Shown: positions 20,382-32,800 of the stretch, piece after piece
Layout of the letters: the number at the start of each line of letters is the position of its first letter
Numbering within the stretch: position 1 is the first letter of the stretch
Assembly (NCBI GenBank): GCA_006937955.1
Contig: SSNP01000015.1
Span: forward strand, 2,604,597 to 2,668,596
Direction of reading: 5' to 3'
DNA length: 64,000 nt
Source of the DNA: Pachypanchax playfairii
Lineage: Eukaryota > Chordata > Actinopteri > Cyprinodontiformes > Aplocheilidae
The notes under the pieces: generated by a model
Database searches by the model: none
What the model was told of the DNA's origin: nothing
Seen by the model: only the letters and a program-made list of their open reading frames with translations
Position numbers and translations under genes: made by a program

Positions 20382-23300
20382 GTAAGTGACATGATTATTT
20401 ATTTTATTTATTTACTCAATACCTCCAGCACCCTACCCACACAATAACAAAGCGAACGGGGAATGAGTCTCGTATTCAGGTGATTGCTGTTAGCTAGGCT
20501 GTTAGCTTTCCAAGTCAATAGATAACGCTATTGTTGGACATTTACTGTAACAATGAAAGAGATAAACCACATATAAAGTGTTAGCTGCCTGGTTGAGAAG
20601 CATGTGTGACAGCAACGCCTTACGTTAGTGACTGGGAGCCATCATTCTGCATGTCTCTTCTCGCCTTTGTTTGAATCAATGTCATTTATCTGCGTGTTCT
20701 GTACAGCCAGCCTGTGGATCTTTGATTCAGCATCTGCTAAACCAGCCAAGCCGTTGTTGCTTTTCCCTGGGTATTTTTGCATCATATCAATATATGCTAC
20801 TGTGCTGACATCTTGTTAAGCTGCAGTTTTCCTTTTTTCCCCCTTTTTTCGACACTGAGCTGGTTGTTATGTTATGATAGGACCGAGATTTATACTGCGT
20901 GCCTGGCCTAGCCTGTGAGTCATAGCATCTATGCATCAGGTACAAACGTCAAATTTTTGACCCAATTTGAAGAAATAATTAAATTGTGAACACGTTGTTT
21001 TGAAATGAGCATTCTGTCACACCCCCACTAGGTCTGAGTACCACGTGTAGAACCAAGTTTGATGGTCCAAGAAACATTAGGGCAAAGAATAATATCGTGA
21101 AAAAGCACAATTTTTATCATTGTATGACTGATAATTCCTCTTTGATGGCTTTTTTATATTAACAAAAAAACAGAGAAACAACTTTTACACCACTTTTGAC
21201 CCACAGGGACAGGTTTTGTTGAGGAATTAGTGGATCAGACAGAAACATTGATAGTTTTTAAATCCCCCTCCCCCCACATCATCCTTCTGACCTGGAAACT
21301 GTTCTACATAGAAAAGCAACCTGAACTATTTAATCTCTATTAAATATACATCATGGATGCATTGCTTAGTATTAAGGAAGTAAAATTAAAGTTGAAGCAA
21401 ATATCATGCCAGAAGTTTCTTGTCATTTTTTACTGTTTCTGTATAATTATTATCATCATTATTATTATCTTCTCATGTAGTTGTCATTTTTGTGTTTAGT
21501 AAGTTTTATTTCCAATTTTTTATATGGCTCACTTAGAAAAGAGTTGTTTCTTAAGCCAACATGTGGTGGGGCTTTAAATTGCACTGGATTTTCCTTGTAT
21601 TTTCTTTTGTCGATAAGATTTAACCCTTGAAGGAAGGTCCCACCAATGGAAATATTATTCAACATAACCTCTTGATAAACCTTTCCATATGTTTTGCAGT
21701 TGAAAGTATGTGCATTATATAGCAGTCTGACTTGATGCCTTTGGCATAGATTTGATTTAAATAGTTGTCATACAAACATAATCTTGATCAAATGAAACAA
21801 ACAACTCAAGGTCACTTTCTTTGTGGATACATGCAGTGTGAAAACTTTTTAAAGCTGTTTTTTATAAATAGAGAAGGAAATGATCCTCTTTAGCATTTCC
21901 ATATAAAATGTTTATTTTTTGTGTTAAAAGAATCGGTTAAAAAATACTCCAGTTTTAAACCAATTAAGTAAACTCATTCCAGAAAATATAAAGTTCAGAG
22001 GTTTGTTAAATATCAGAAAACAGAACAATATTTTGAAATAGTTTTATTAATTTTGTAATTTAAAAATGAATATTGTGTTCTATTTGAAGGTGGATTTTTT
22101 ACCTTTACGATTTAATCCACCTTTATTGCTTCTGTCACTTGATTTTAGTCCCTTTTTAAAAAAAGAAGCATCAGTTTCAGTTGGTTTACCAACTTTCTCA
22201 ACACTGTATTAATGCTTTTGTATATGTAAATTCAAATTATACCACTAGAGGGCAACATGGGGACTTGCTAATGGTCATCAGCTTCATTGAGTTGTTTTCA
22301 GGAATAGCATTAGGTTTAAGCAAACCTCATGCAGCCTTTTTCAATAATTAATAGCACTTTGTTTGTGGTGTGGCTGAAATGTTTCTTTATATTCCTTTTA
22401 CATGACAAAGCTAGATGAGAAAAACAGAAATGTTGCGCATTCTTGCACCAAAAGACTAAGTTTGCTTGAATACATTTGTTGACTGGGGTGAATTTATTCT
22501 GTTCCTTTCATTGCTTATTCAGCTTGTCTTTGTAAATATCAATTTGAGCACCCTTCTGTCTGGGTTTCTTGAATTAAGTGCTTTGCACACAAAACTGAAT
22601 CTGTCTTCAGTGTGATACAGATTTAGAAAATGCACATTCACTGCAATTGCACACCACTTTCAGGGAAACACTGAGTATATTAATGTTGATTTTATGTTTT
22701 TATTAGCACTCTAATGTGAAAAAGTTATCTTTTAGGTCTAGTTGATTATATAAATTAAGATTAGTGTTACGTGTAGCACTGCACATTCTCTGCCTGTAAA
22801 ATAACCACAACAACAAATTCTCAGTCATTTTCATACTGAGCACTCTAATAATTTTCTTCTTCAAAGAATGCTGCTGAGATTGTACTATGTTGTATTCATA
22901 GTTAAAAGTTAAAATAACCAGATCCTTTTATATGGAGAAATACACTGGATATGATGTTTGAACTTGCCAACTAAAAGCCTTTCGAAATGGCTATTAGTTG
23001 GCTAACAGCCTGGCAAGATGAACTGAAACAGTCTCTTTCTCTTTGATTCCCTGACAAGGTTGCAAAGACAAACCTCTTAAATCTGTCTTTAATCATTCAA
23101 ATATAGAGTAGTTAAGCCAGCTAGGTCCCACAATGATGTATGTTTTCTCAGTTAACCACAATGTTACCAAATCAAAAGCTCGCACTGTACTACACCTTAC
23201 TTGCTCTGGTGTGTATTATCTTACATGAACTATAAGTCAAATATCTTTTTTGAAAATGGCACTCATAAGACATTATCAATGCATCACACCTGTGTGTCAA

Positions 23301-26300
23301 GATGCTTGATGTTTTGGATGAAGGTTGATATTAAGATAAGTGATATAAAAATGTTATTTAATCAGATATTCATTAAAAATGAGAACTGTAAAGTCCATCA
23401 TCCTAATTCAAAGTGTTCCAAATCTCTGTGAGCAACCCAGTGTCAACATTTGGTGGAGCTCACAGAACAGGTGTACCTGATTGCGGGCTTTTAGGATAGA
23501 GGCAGCAAGGGATGCACTAAGGTTGGCTTGGTGGGCAGTAAAGTGATGTTGCAGAAGTAGCCTGTTGTTTGATGTATGTATCTACTTTTATGACTAGAGG
23601 CACCCAAGTGACAGGAGAGCGAGCTCCGGTAAAACCCACCACAAGGGGGTGGTTTGGTTTAGAACTAGTACATTCCAAATGTTACATAAACCAGTCAGAT
23701 AACTGAACAGCAGCTCCTTCTAAAACTGATTTAATAATGTATAGAAAATAAAGATTTAAGTCTTTTGTTGGCTAAGTAAGAGTTAGTCAGACAGTAATCA
23801 GAACCTGAGACATGGCAAACCAAAATCAACTGAGCTCTTAGAACCAGGACCAGAACAATGAGAGTCCAAATAAGGTTTACCTGAAAGAAACCAACAGATC
23901 TCCTGGACCAGATTCTTCAGGCAGTAAACCAACCTGCAGAGCTTCATGGGTCTGATCAGGAGATAAACTGATCTGGATGACTAAAAGACGTTTGAAATGA
24001 AGGACTGGATTCTGTGAATTTCATCATGTGACTCAGAACAAACAGAGGAGCACCTCATTAGGCAGCTCATTATAGTGACGGAGGTGTGGACAGGCTAAGT
24101 CCACAAATTCCTATTAATCACATATTTTAATTTTACATTATCTATTTTCCTATATTACTAATTAAAGTGATCATAAACACTTTAAACAAAAATAAAAAAA
24201 ACTCCAGTATTTTAATTATTGTATTGTAAAAGATATCCCAGTGAAGTTGTCACTGTTCCCCTCCAAAAATTCATACATATCATACAGAAGCAGCTCTGTG
24301 CCACGTTGGTGAGTACCTACTCACCCAAAGCCATTGCCAAATTAGCTGAGTGACAGCTGTGATGTTGGCGTTTGGGTGAAGGGTACTGTCTTTATTTTAT
24401 TTACACATAACATGGTAGGTTGACCCTACCTCTGCCCCCGACTCAAAGCTGTATCAGTGATGTATCAACCTAAAACATCCAATGTGCCCAAGTATTTTCA
24501 CACTAGAGCCCGAGAAAGGCAAACCAAGCCTTGCTCGAGAGGAGATGGGTGTGAAGGGCTTGTTTTTGTTCTGTTTTTATGAGTTGCGCTCTGTGAAGCT
24601 TTTGCCCTAACATATGGCAACAAAGTAAATTCCCTCAACTTCAACATAGAAGTCAAGTAATATCTTTATGGAAAACATGAGAAGTGAAGAGAAAGTAGTA
24701 AAGAGAAAGTTCTTTAGTACAGTTCCCTGCAGAACTCAGAAACACAGCTTTTCAGTTGCACAAACTCTGGTTTGCATATCAGATATGCAAATCCAAGTTT
24801 TTTTTCTCTCCTATTTTGTTATCTTGATGCCCTTAACACTCTCCATGGACCTTAGTATCTTGGCCACCATCATGTAAGTAAAGTCTAGGCATCATGAGCA
24901 ACAAGAGTCAATCAGATTGGCCAGATATATTATTTTATTAAAATTTTTATTTCCTATATTAATCCCCCGTGGGGAAATTTGCCTCTGCATTTGACCCATC
25001 CTCACCGTAAAGTGAGGAGCAGTCATATTGAACAGCGCCCGGGGGGCAGTTTTGGGGTTCAGTATCTTGCCCAAGGATACTTCGACACGTAGCCTTTTGC
25101 CGGGACACGGGATCAAGCTCTGGTTTCCCGATCGGAGGATGACCTTCTTCCCGANCAGACTACGACCGCCCCGAGGCAGCGGCAGGTTCAGTATCTTGCA
25201 CAAGGATACTTCGACGTAGCTTGTCGGCACCGGGGATCGAACCCGACATCTTTTGAATGAAGGGCGATCACCCTTCATTATTATCATTATTGGGATGTTG
25301 TGACAAAAAGTAAAGCAGATCTCAGTGTTTCTTGATGGAAGGTTTGGAGAGGTTGTGACAGGGTTCAACAAGAGTAGGGTGCACAGAGTTATTGTAAAGA
25401 TGTGAAGGAAAACCTTTGGTCCAGGCAGGAGACATGATCTGTGTAGCTTGAGGCAGTTGTAGAAAATGTGGAGGCTTTTAGAAAAGCTGGTTCAGCTCAT
25501 TGGGTTTGTGCATGGTGTGTTATTGGGAGATCACATCACTGTCCTTGTGGGGGTTCTAATTTCAACTCGAAAGTTTAGGCAGTCTTTGGCACACTCCTTA
25601 TGACAATAATGCCATGTCAATGTGGCAGTACAGCATCTAGATTAGTGGGGGGGACATACCATGAGATGACTCTGATCATTTATTGGTTTTAAAAATCCTG
25701 ATACAATAATATGGCACTTTCTTAGAGGAATGGTGAGTGCACTTGGTTCTGTGTATTTTTAAAATGCCGAAAAGCAGTCTGTGTATGAACATGATTTGAA
25801 TAAATATTTCATTTGCTCATATTTTTAATTTCTGGGAGCAGCCCAAGAGAGATCAGTGCCATTGCTGTAATTTCAAGCCAAATGTTTCAGGAAGCATGGC
25901 TCAAGACTCATTCAGAAGCTCTAGAAGTGTGACAAGAACAACAAGCAGTATGTTTTTTTGCCAGTTTTTACTGTTATTAGACTTTGCTTTGGGGCTAGAC
26001 AGGCTTGCAATATCTCACTCTATGTGTATGAGTTTTTGGACCTGTTTAGCGGTAAAATTCAGTTTTATTTATTTATTTTTTTAATTAACTTCTTGTACCT
26101 ACTTAAAGTTTTTTTTTTTTCAATCAAATCCTAAGGACTTTTATAAATTATTTAAGAATGTAGAAAAACTAAAAATCTCAAATCTTTCCAAATTCAGATT
26201 ATTGTGCTGTATTTATTGCCTTTTCCCAGAACCAAACTTAACATATCTATCTCAGTACACGAATGACATGTTGGTCATTTCAGTGTTAGAAGAATGTGAT

Positions 26301-29300
26301 GCTTCAGGTCAACAAAGGACCTTGGCCATCCTATTCTGTAGGGAATTTAGGCTAGGATCAGCAGCCCGTGGAGGGGCCTCTGATGCATATGTGCCTCTGG
26401 CTGCCTCGTCTCTGCAAACAGGAAAGGCTTGAACGGCTGGCTGCAACTCTGTGCTGACTCCTTTATTGTGTGGGGCCAGTTGAGTGTGGCAGGCTTTGTG
26501 TGCTGCGCTTCTGCATCTATACCCACACTCCAGGCTCACAAGTATCAGATAGGTTGTTTTCTTTACAAGTTGGCACTCAAAGCTCATTATGTTTGTAAAT
26601 GTGGAACTCATTGCTGTTTGACACTTAATATATACTTATTTTTTCCCCTGAAAGGGATGTTTCAAATAAAGGACATTCATATTGGTATGTTTTCATATAA
26701 TGTCTAAAACCCAATTGTGTGTTTTGGTTAACAAGACTGACTTTTATTTAATTGTATGGTAAGATCTATAGATCCTTTGTTCACTATTATACAAGGAGCG
26801 GTTTTTGTGTATGTGTGTGCATCTACAGTATTCCCCTGGTGCACATTGGCAGTGTGGTTGGCTAATGTGGACAGGCCTAATTCCCTGCGGGTGCTTGATT
26901 ATGGGTTCTGTTTCTCTTTTCCTCTCACCCTGATTAACGGGTGCAGTGACAAATAGACCAGCTGGGCAAAGGAAGCAGCTCAGGGAGGGGAGGAGGGATG
27001 AGAGAGTCCAAAAGAAAGAGGTGGTGTTGCTGCTCATCATGCCGCTGGCTCTGCCCTGTTTTTTTTTTGTTTTTTTTTGTCCTGTGCCTTTTTGTTGAGA
27101 GAGATGCCCTAATGTGTGGGTTTAACCTTAAGGCATTTCTCTGTGCCCTAATTTGATCTCTCGCCTTTTTCAGAATCACTAATTTTCATTATTTGGCATG
27201 TTTAAAACATCTTAGTTTTCAGTCACACCAATGTTGGCTTTGTTAACCTGCTTGATCATATTTCACAACATAGTCATTGAATCTGTAGGGTAGGCGACTG
27301 AACACAGAAAAGGTGAAATATTTAAAATATGTCCCCTGTTTATTTATCATTTAAAGTTTGATTTGTTCAAAAAATGTTTTTAGTTATATTTTTTTTCTGA
27401 GACAAGCTGTTTTGAAACTACCATTGTGAAAGCTTTGTGGTCAGCGTGTAAAAGTTTGTTTCTTGCACATTTGTAAAAATGTGTGCTCGAAAGGATCTTA
27501 AATACCAAGTTAAGTAGCCATTTAAAGGTTCCCTATCTTTATTTGGTTTCTGACTTGAGAAATGCAATTACACATCACACAAGCTAGCATGACATGTGTT
27601 GACCTGGCCCATTTTGTGTGCTGAATGCTAATGCTCATGATTACATGCTGAGTGGGTGGATTCATACACTCAGCTTTGGAAGCACAATGTGTGTGTAATA
27701 GGGTAGTTGGGTTTATTCACTCAGCTCATCTTGCATGTGTGGCTTTTTTTGTCACACTGTTTTGCGTGTGAGTGTAGGAGGATGGGGACAGTATCATAGT
27801 AGGTCAGAGGATTGTTTATCTGAGCCATTGAAGAGTGATTAGAGCAGACACTGAGCCGAGCCTCTTCCTACCCATTACGAGGGAGGATTGCCTCTGCCAG
27901 ACTTTTGCGTCCTCACTGCTTGTGCTCTCTGCCGACCCCCAACCTGAATGACTCCCACAAACAGAGCATCTTCTTTGCGACTCCTGTTTCCATTTTGAAT
28001 TATTTAAAGTATCAAAAACAATCTGTAATATTGTAAATAGGCAATCATGTGTTTTTAGTATAGTTATTATATGTTCTTAATTTATTATGGTAATTCCAAA
28101 TACATGAGCTAAAAAGTGTGTCTTAATGTTTGAGGGCTGACTTTTGTGTATTTGTATGTTTATGTATGTCCCATATGGAAATTAATCAGGATTTAAGGCA
28201 CAAAAACACAACCTACAACACACTCTTACACAGTGGGGTGCTGCGTCCTGGGGTGGGAGTAAGGTGAGAGGTCAGTAGCAGTTGGGGGTACATAGAGGTG
28301 GTGTTCTGCAGTCTTCTCTAATCCCTGCATTTAGTTTCTATTCCAAGCTATTCCTTAATCTACCACTAATGGGATTTGCAAAGCTTTTTTTTTTCTTTTT
28401 AGTTGCAAGATGCTTTGTTTGAATTGGTCAGCAGGTTAGGAGCTGTTTTTATTTTTAATAAATATAACACATTACTATTTGTGAATTTCTTACTTTGTGA
28501 AAATATAACATTTGTTTATATTTTTCAAATTAGTTTTCATGGTAAAATACTTTTAAATCTAACCCACCTGGGTTTATGTTGCATCTATATGTGAAATTAA
28601 TGATTGAACAGAAATGTTGAGAAATTATCCTTTATCCTTTTACTGTTCTTCCATAAACTGTTATGCTGCTCAGTCACACCTGTGGGGACTGTGGAAATTA
28701 ATTCCATTATACAGTATTGTCCTCTTTCAGTCTTCAAAGATCTCAACTAATCTCATCCAAGTATAAAAGGTTCAGTTTAGTTGCTGAAAGGTATTGAATT
28801 GTTTGGGAATAATATTATAAAAGGTAAATTACTTTCCCACGATCTGAAGTATAAATTTGTTTTTACTGCTATAACACACTTGTACATCTATTTCTGCTGC
28901 AGATGGGATAAAAATCTGTTTCGGGTAAGAGAATATTGAAGCAGAACGAAATGTTTAATTGATTGTTTAATAGCACTTATTGTGAGATACAATTAATAAT
29001 AAAAACATTATTCACAAAGGTGTAAAACAAGCAGTTTGTTGTGTCCGCTAAAGAGACTCTCTGATTTGAGTGTGTTGAAAATTGCTGCCTGATCAACAGC
29101 AGTTGCTACAGTCTGGTGACGAATGTAAAGGAGTGACACACTTCAAAGAACTTGATTTGCCTAAACTATCATGTGTTAGTGTTTAGTGTAAATGGACCAG
29201 TGGGAAGTCAGATCTCCTTGAAACTACCCTGAGGTGTATGAGTTCTGTGTGCTGTTGGTCAAAAGGCACTTAAAGAATGAAGCTGTTCTGCCTTTATAAA

Positions 29301-29681
29301 CAGCAAGACGTTTTCTTAGTGGCATTACCCAGGTTCACAAGAGCATTTATATGAAATTATTGGTTGACTGACTAACCTAGGGAAATTTGCTTAACTTATC
29401 TTTAGGTTTCTGTCTGTTACACACAGACTGGCAGTTACATTGTCCAAGCTTCTATTTGCATAAACCTGCCATATAAGTGAATAAAATAAAACAGCTTAGA
29501 AGCTGTGTGAAGAGTCTGTGAGATGTGCAATTGTTTTACCTCTGCTGAAATAGATTCAAAGTAGAATTAATTCAGAAAGATATTCAAGGGTCAGTCTTAT
29601 GACCCTTTAATAGATCATACCATACTTTCTCCATGCTGTCACTAACTTGGATCCTTTTGGGTTTCTGTCTTTATTTTCTAG
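20382..29681 (+). other. sptbn2: first sptbn2 intron (inferred)
   Basis: 9.3 kb between the inferred noncoding exon and the first coding exon. It holds the inverted SINE at 24948-25279 and short simple repeats. A segment at about 23590-24090 looks like unclassified repeat sequence. No coding exon or structured RNA was recognised. Confidence 0.5.
24948..25279 (-). mobile_element. two-module tRNA-derived SINE, copy 2 (inverted)
   Basis: Minus-strand counterpart of the element at 9842-10185. It preserves a canonical RNA polymerase III B-box (GGTTCGATCCC on the minus strand, around 25230) that is decayed in copy 1. It contains a single undetermined base (N) at 25155. Both modules and the GGTCAAATGCAGAGG-type tail are present. 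Confidence 0.8.
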
Positions 29682-29712
29682 GTTGAATGTGTTTTCTCCA
29701 AGCCTTGACACC

Positions 29713-29869
29713 ATGAGCACAATCTCGCCAACGGACTTCGACAGCTTGGAGATCCAGCAACAGTACAATGACATTAACAACCGCTGGGACCTAGCAGCTG
29801 AGACTGACTGGGACAATGAGAACAGTTCAGCACGTCTCTTTGAACGCTCTCGCATCAAAGCTCTTGCAG
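29713..29869 (+). CDS. sptbn2: sptbn2 first coding exon (main start)
   Basis: The exon begins at acceptor tattttctag (29680-29681), with 31 nt of leader before ATG in context ACACCATGA. Residues 1-52: MSTISPTDFDSLEIQ, NRWDL, ENSSARLFERSRIKALA. The ARLFERSRIKALA-DEREAVQKK junction is conserved in beta spectrins. Donor gtatgt, phase 1. Confidence 0.95.
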
Positions 29870-32800
29870 GTATGTTACATTTCAGACCACATACCAATTG
29901 GCCACATTATAATAGCCACTCACCTAACACTGGTTAGGTTCCACTGTTGACACCAAAACAACCTGTGACCAGTCAAGACATGAACAAAGAATGTCTGTGG
30001 GTTTCCTGGATAGTGCGCTGTTAGCAATAGCTATTGGTTTCTGTGAGTTTATGGGTGGGTCCCACAGATGTGATAAATACTTTCTGATTGATATCTTGGG
30101 AGTTTGAGGATTAGTTGAACAACTAAGTCTCTTGTTTTCTTCAAACTGTTCCTAAGCAGTTTTTATGGAGCCAAGTATAATCCTGCTGTGTGCGTGTCAG
30201 GGTGTGGTGGGGCAAGAACATTTTTTCCAGCAAAACATTATCCTTATCTTAAATTTTTGTTTATCAAAAAGTTGGAATACCGGTTCTATGTAGTATGACT
30301 TTACAATGACGTCACTGATCAGTGTGTGCTTACTTGCATGATATAAAGACCTCAATGAACACATTAATAAAAACAATTATTTGTCATAGTTTGAAAAAAC
30401 TGATGTACTTGTTTTTGTAGGTATATTCATGCAAATCTTCCAGTTTTTTCTAGAAACTGACAGATACAATGTTTATATAGCCTTTAAGGATTTTTTGACT
30501 GTAGTCAGTATTATCATTTAGAAGCAAATCAATGTAGAAATGATTACAACTTCTTATTGTAACAATTTAATGTATGACTGATTTTACTTTCATTTAAGCA
30601 AAAAATGCATTTAGCATGTTTTTTGTCTTATGTAATTCTGGCATAGTTGTTAAAGACCCAGGACATGCTCCCTAGGACTGCACTTTTCTGGACAGATAGT
30701 TCTGATTTCTTATGTTGTCTTTGAGATCTATTGGAGATACAACTCAAGGTTTCTAACAATTTAAATGGTTTTTGGACACACATTTTATGTTTTATTCTTA
30801 ACTTTAATGATCAATTTCTTCTATACAGACCAGTAGGTAACTGTTTATTTTCTCATTTTAGATATGCAAGAGAGTTTATAGAACCAGATGTCAGTAGAAA
30901 CAGAGCTGTAGATCTACAAGAAATGTGCAACAATCTAATTAGTTTCTGTGAACAGGGGAAAAGAAGTGATTCTTTTGTGTCCCAAAACTCAGAGGGCTCT
31001 CTTTTTAGGGCAAGACCAAAATACCTCCAAAAGGAGGGCAAAGTTAGGCAGCTGTATAGTTGGCTAAAGTAGCTCTTCTGTCAACCAAGTTTACTTGTCT
31101 TCTTAACAAGTATATGTGCAAGAACTTGCACTACATTATGCCCAAGCAGTCAAAGATGCATGATGAGGCTGTAGTCTTTAATGCAACATTTACAGTAGTA
31201 TTTATTTCCCTGAAATTACCAGCCTAGCATCGTTAGGCTTGACATCTTTTACATCCAACATCCAAGTAAATGCCTGCTTTTGTGATATAATGTAACTTTG
31301 TGAGCTTATTCAGGGGACTTTATTAGCTTTTTTTTAATATGTATTTTTGAGTGTGTATCTAATAAATGTCTAATTTCACATCCAATATTTAAAAAAACAG
31401 TGATAAAATAAAAAGAAGTTGCAGTTTCACAAAGAACCCAGCAGAGGGGGACAACAAGGAGGATCCATGACAAACTAACCACATCCAAAAGAACACAAAT
31501 ATAGTGACTAAAAATATTGTGCACTGGTTCTGGGACAGTGTTAAAAATGAACCTAATTTCACTTAGAAATGAAGTCTAAAACATTTAAATAATTCCTTTT
31601 GCCAACAGAAAAGATCTTAGGTTTTGCATTTATTTTAATGACCAACATATTATACTGCATTTAAATCTACTGTAATTTTTATCTGTAATGTTTTTCTAAG
31701 ACTTTGCTACAGTACATAAACTATGTTGCCAAAAGTATTTGGACACTCCTCCAAATCACATAATTCAGGTGTTTCCATTAGTTCCAGGGCCACAGGTGCA
31801 TGAAATCAAGCTCCTGGGCATGCAGCCTGCTTCTACAGATATTTGTGAAATGTTTTTTCACTACTAAATATTCCACAATTGGCTGTTAGTGGTATTATTA
31901 CATTGAAAGCTATTGAGATTAAAAACCATTCAGCCACAAAATGGTGAGTCATGTAACTCAGAGCTAGGTCAGTACATGCTAAAGTACAGACCTCTGCATT
32001 TCTCATGGATTAGCTCAAAGACAGTGCACAGAGCACTTCATGGATTGGGTTTCCATGATTATGCAGCTGCATCCATGCCTTACATCTCGAAGTGTAATGC
32101 AAAGCATTGGATGTAGTGGTGAAAAGTATGCGGCCACTGGACTCTAGAGATTTGTGTGGGAGTGTAATTTGTCTCTGCAAAGAGCAAATCACACTCCTCT
32201 GTCTAGAAATCCGATGGACAAGTCTGGCTTCGGTGGTTGACAGGAGAATAGTATTTCCCTGACTGTATTGTGCAAAGCGGAACATTTGGTGGCGGTAGGA
32301 TTATGGTATGGAGTTGTTTTTGTAGGTTTGGCTTGGTCCTTGGTTTCATTTGAAGGAACCCCTAATGGTTCAGCACACCAAGATGTTTTGGAAAGTTTAA
32401 TTCTTCCAACTTTGTGGAAACAGTTTGGAGATGGTCCCTTTCTGTTCCAACATGACTGCAAACAAAGAGGACCATAAAAACATGACTGAGTGAGTTTGGT
32501 GTGGAGGGAGTTGACTGGTCTGCACAGAGCCCAATGGAGTATCTTTGAGATGAATTAGAGCAGAGACTGCGAGCCAGACCTCCTCATCTAAAATCAGTGT
32601 CTGACCTCACTAATGTGCTTCTGGAAGAATGGTCAACAATTCCCATAAACATATACCTAAATCCTGTGGAAAGCAGATACGTTAAAGTTGTTAGTGTAGA
32701 TCAACTCTATTAAACCCTGTGAATTAAGAACAAAAGGTAAATTAAAGTTTGCGTGCATATAAAAACAGAAGTCCCAGCACTTTTCGCAATAAGGTGTAGT

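Noticed and set aside
24892..25371. 159-codon minus-strand open frame containing an undetermined base
   Set aside because: It is the inverted SINE read through. The repeated Lys-Ile-Leu-Asn-like phrases come from the two SINE modules, not from a protein gene.
30731..31072. 113-codon open frame in the long sptbn2 intron, first considered as an extra exon
   Set aside because: No CH, spectrin or known-domain resemblance, and no phase-1 splice pair compatible with the flanking sptbn2 exons.
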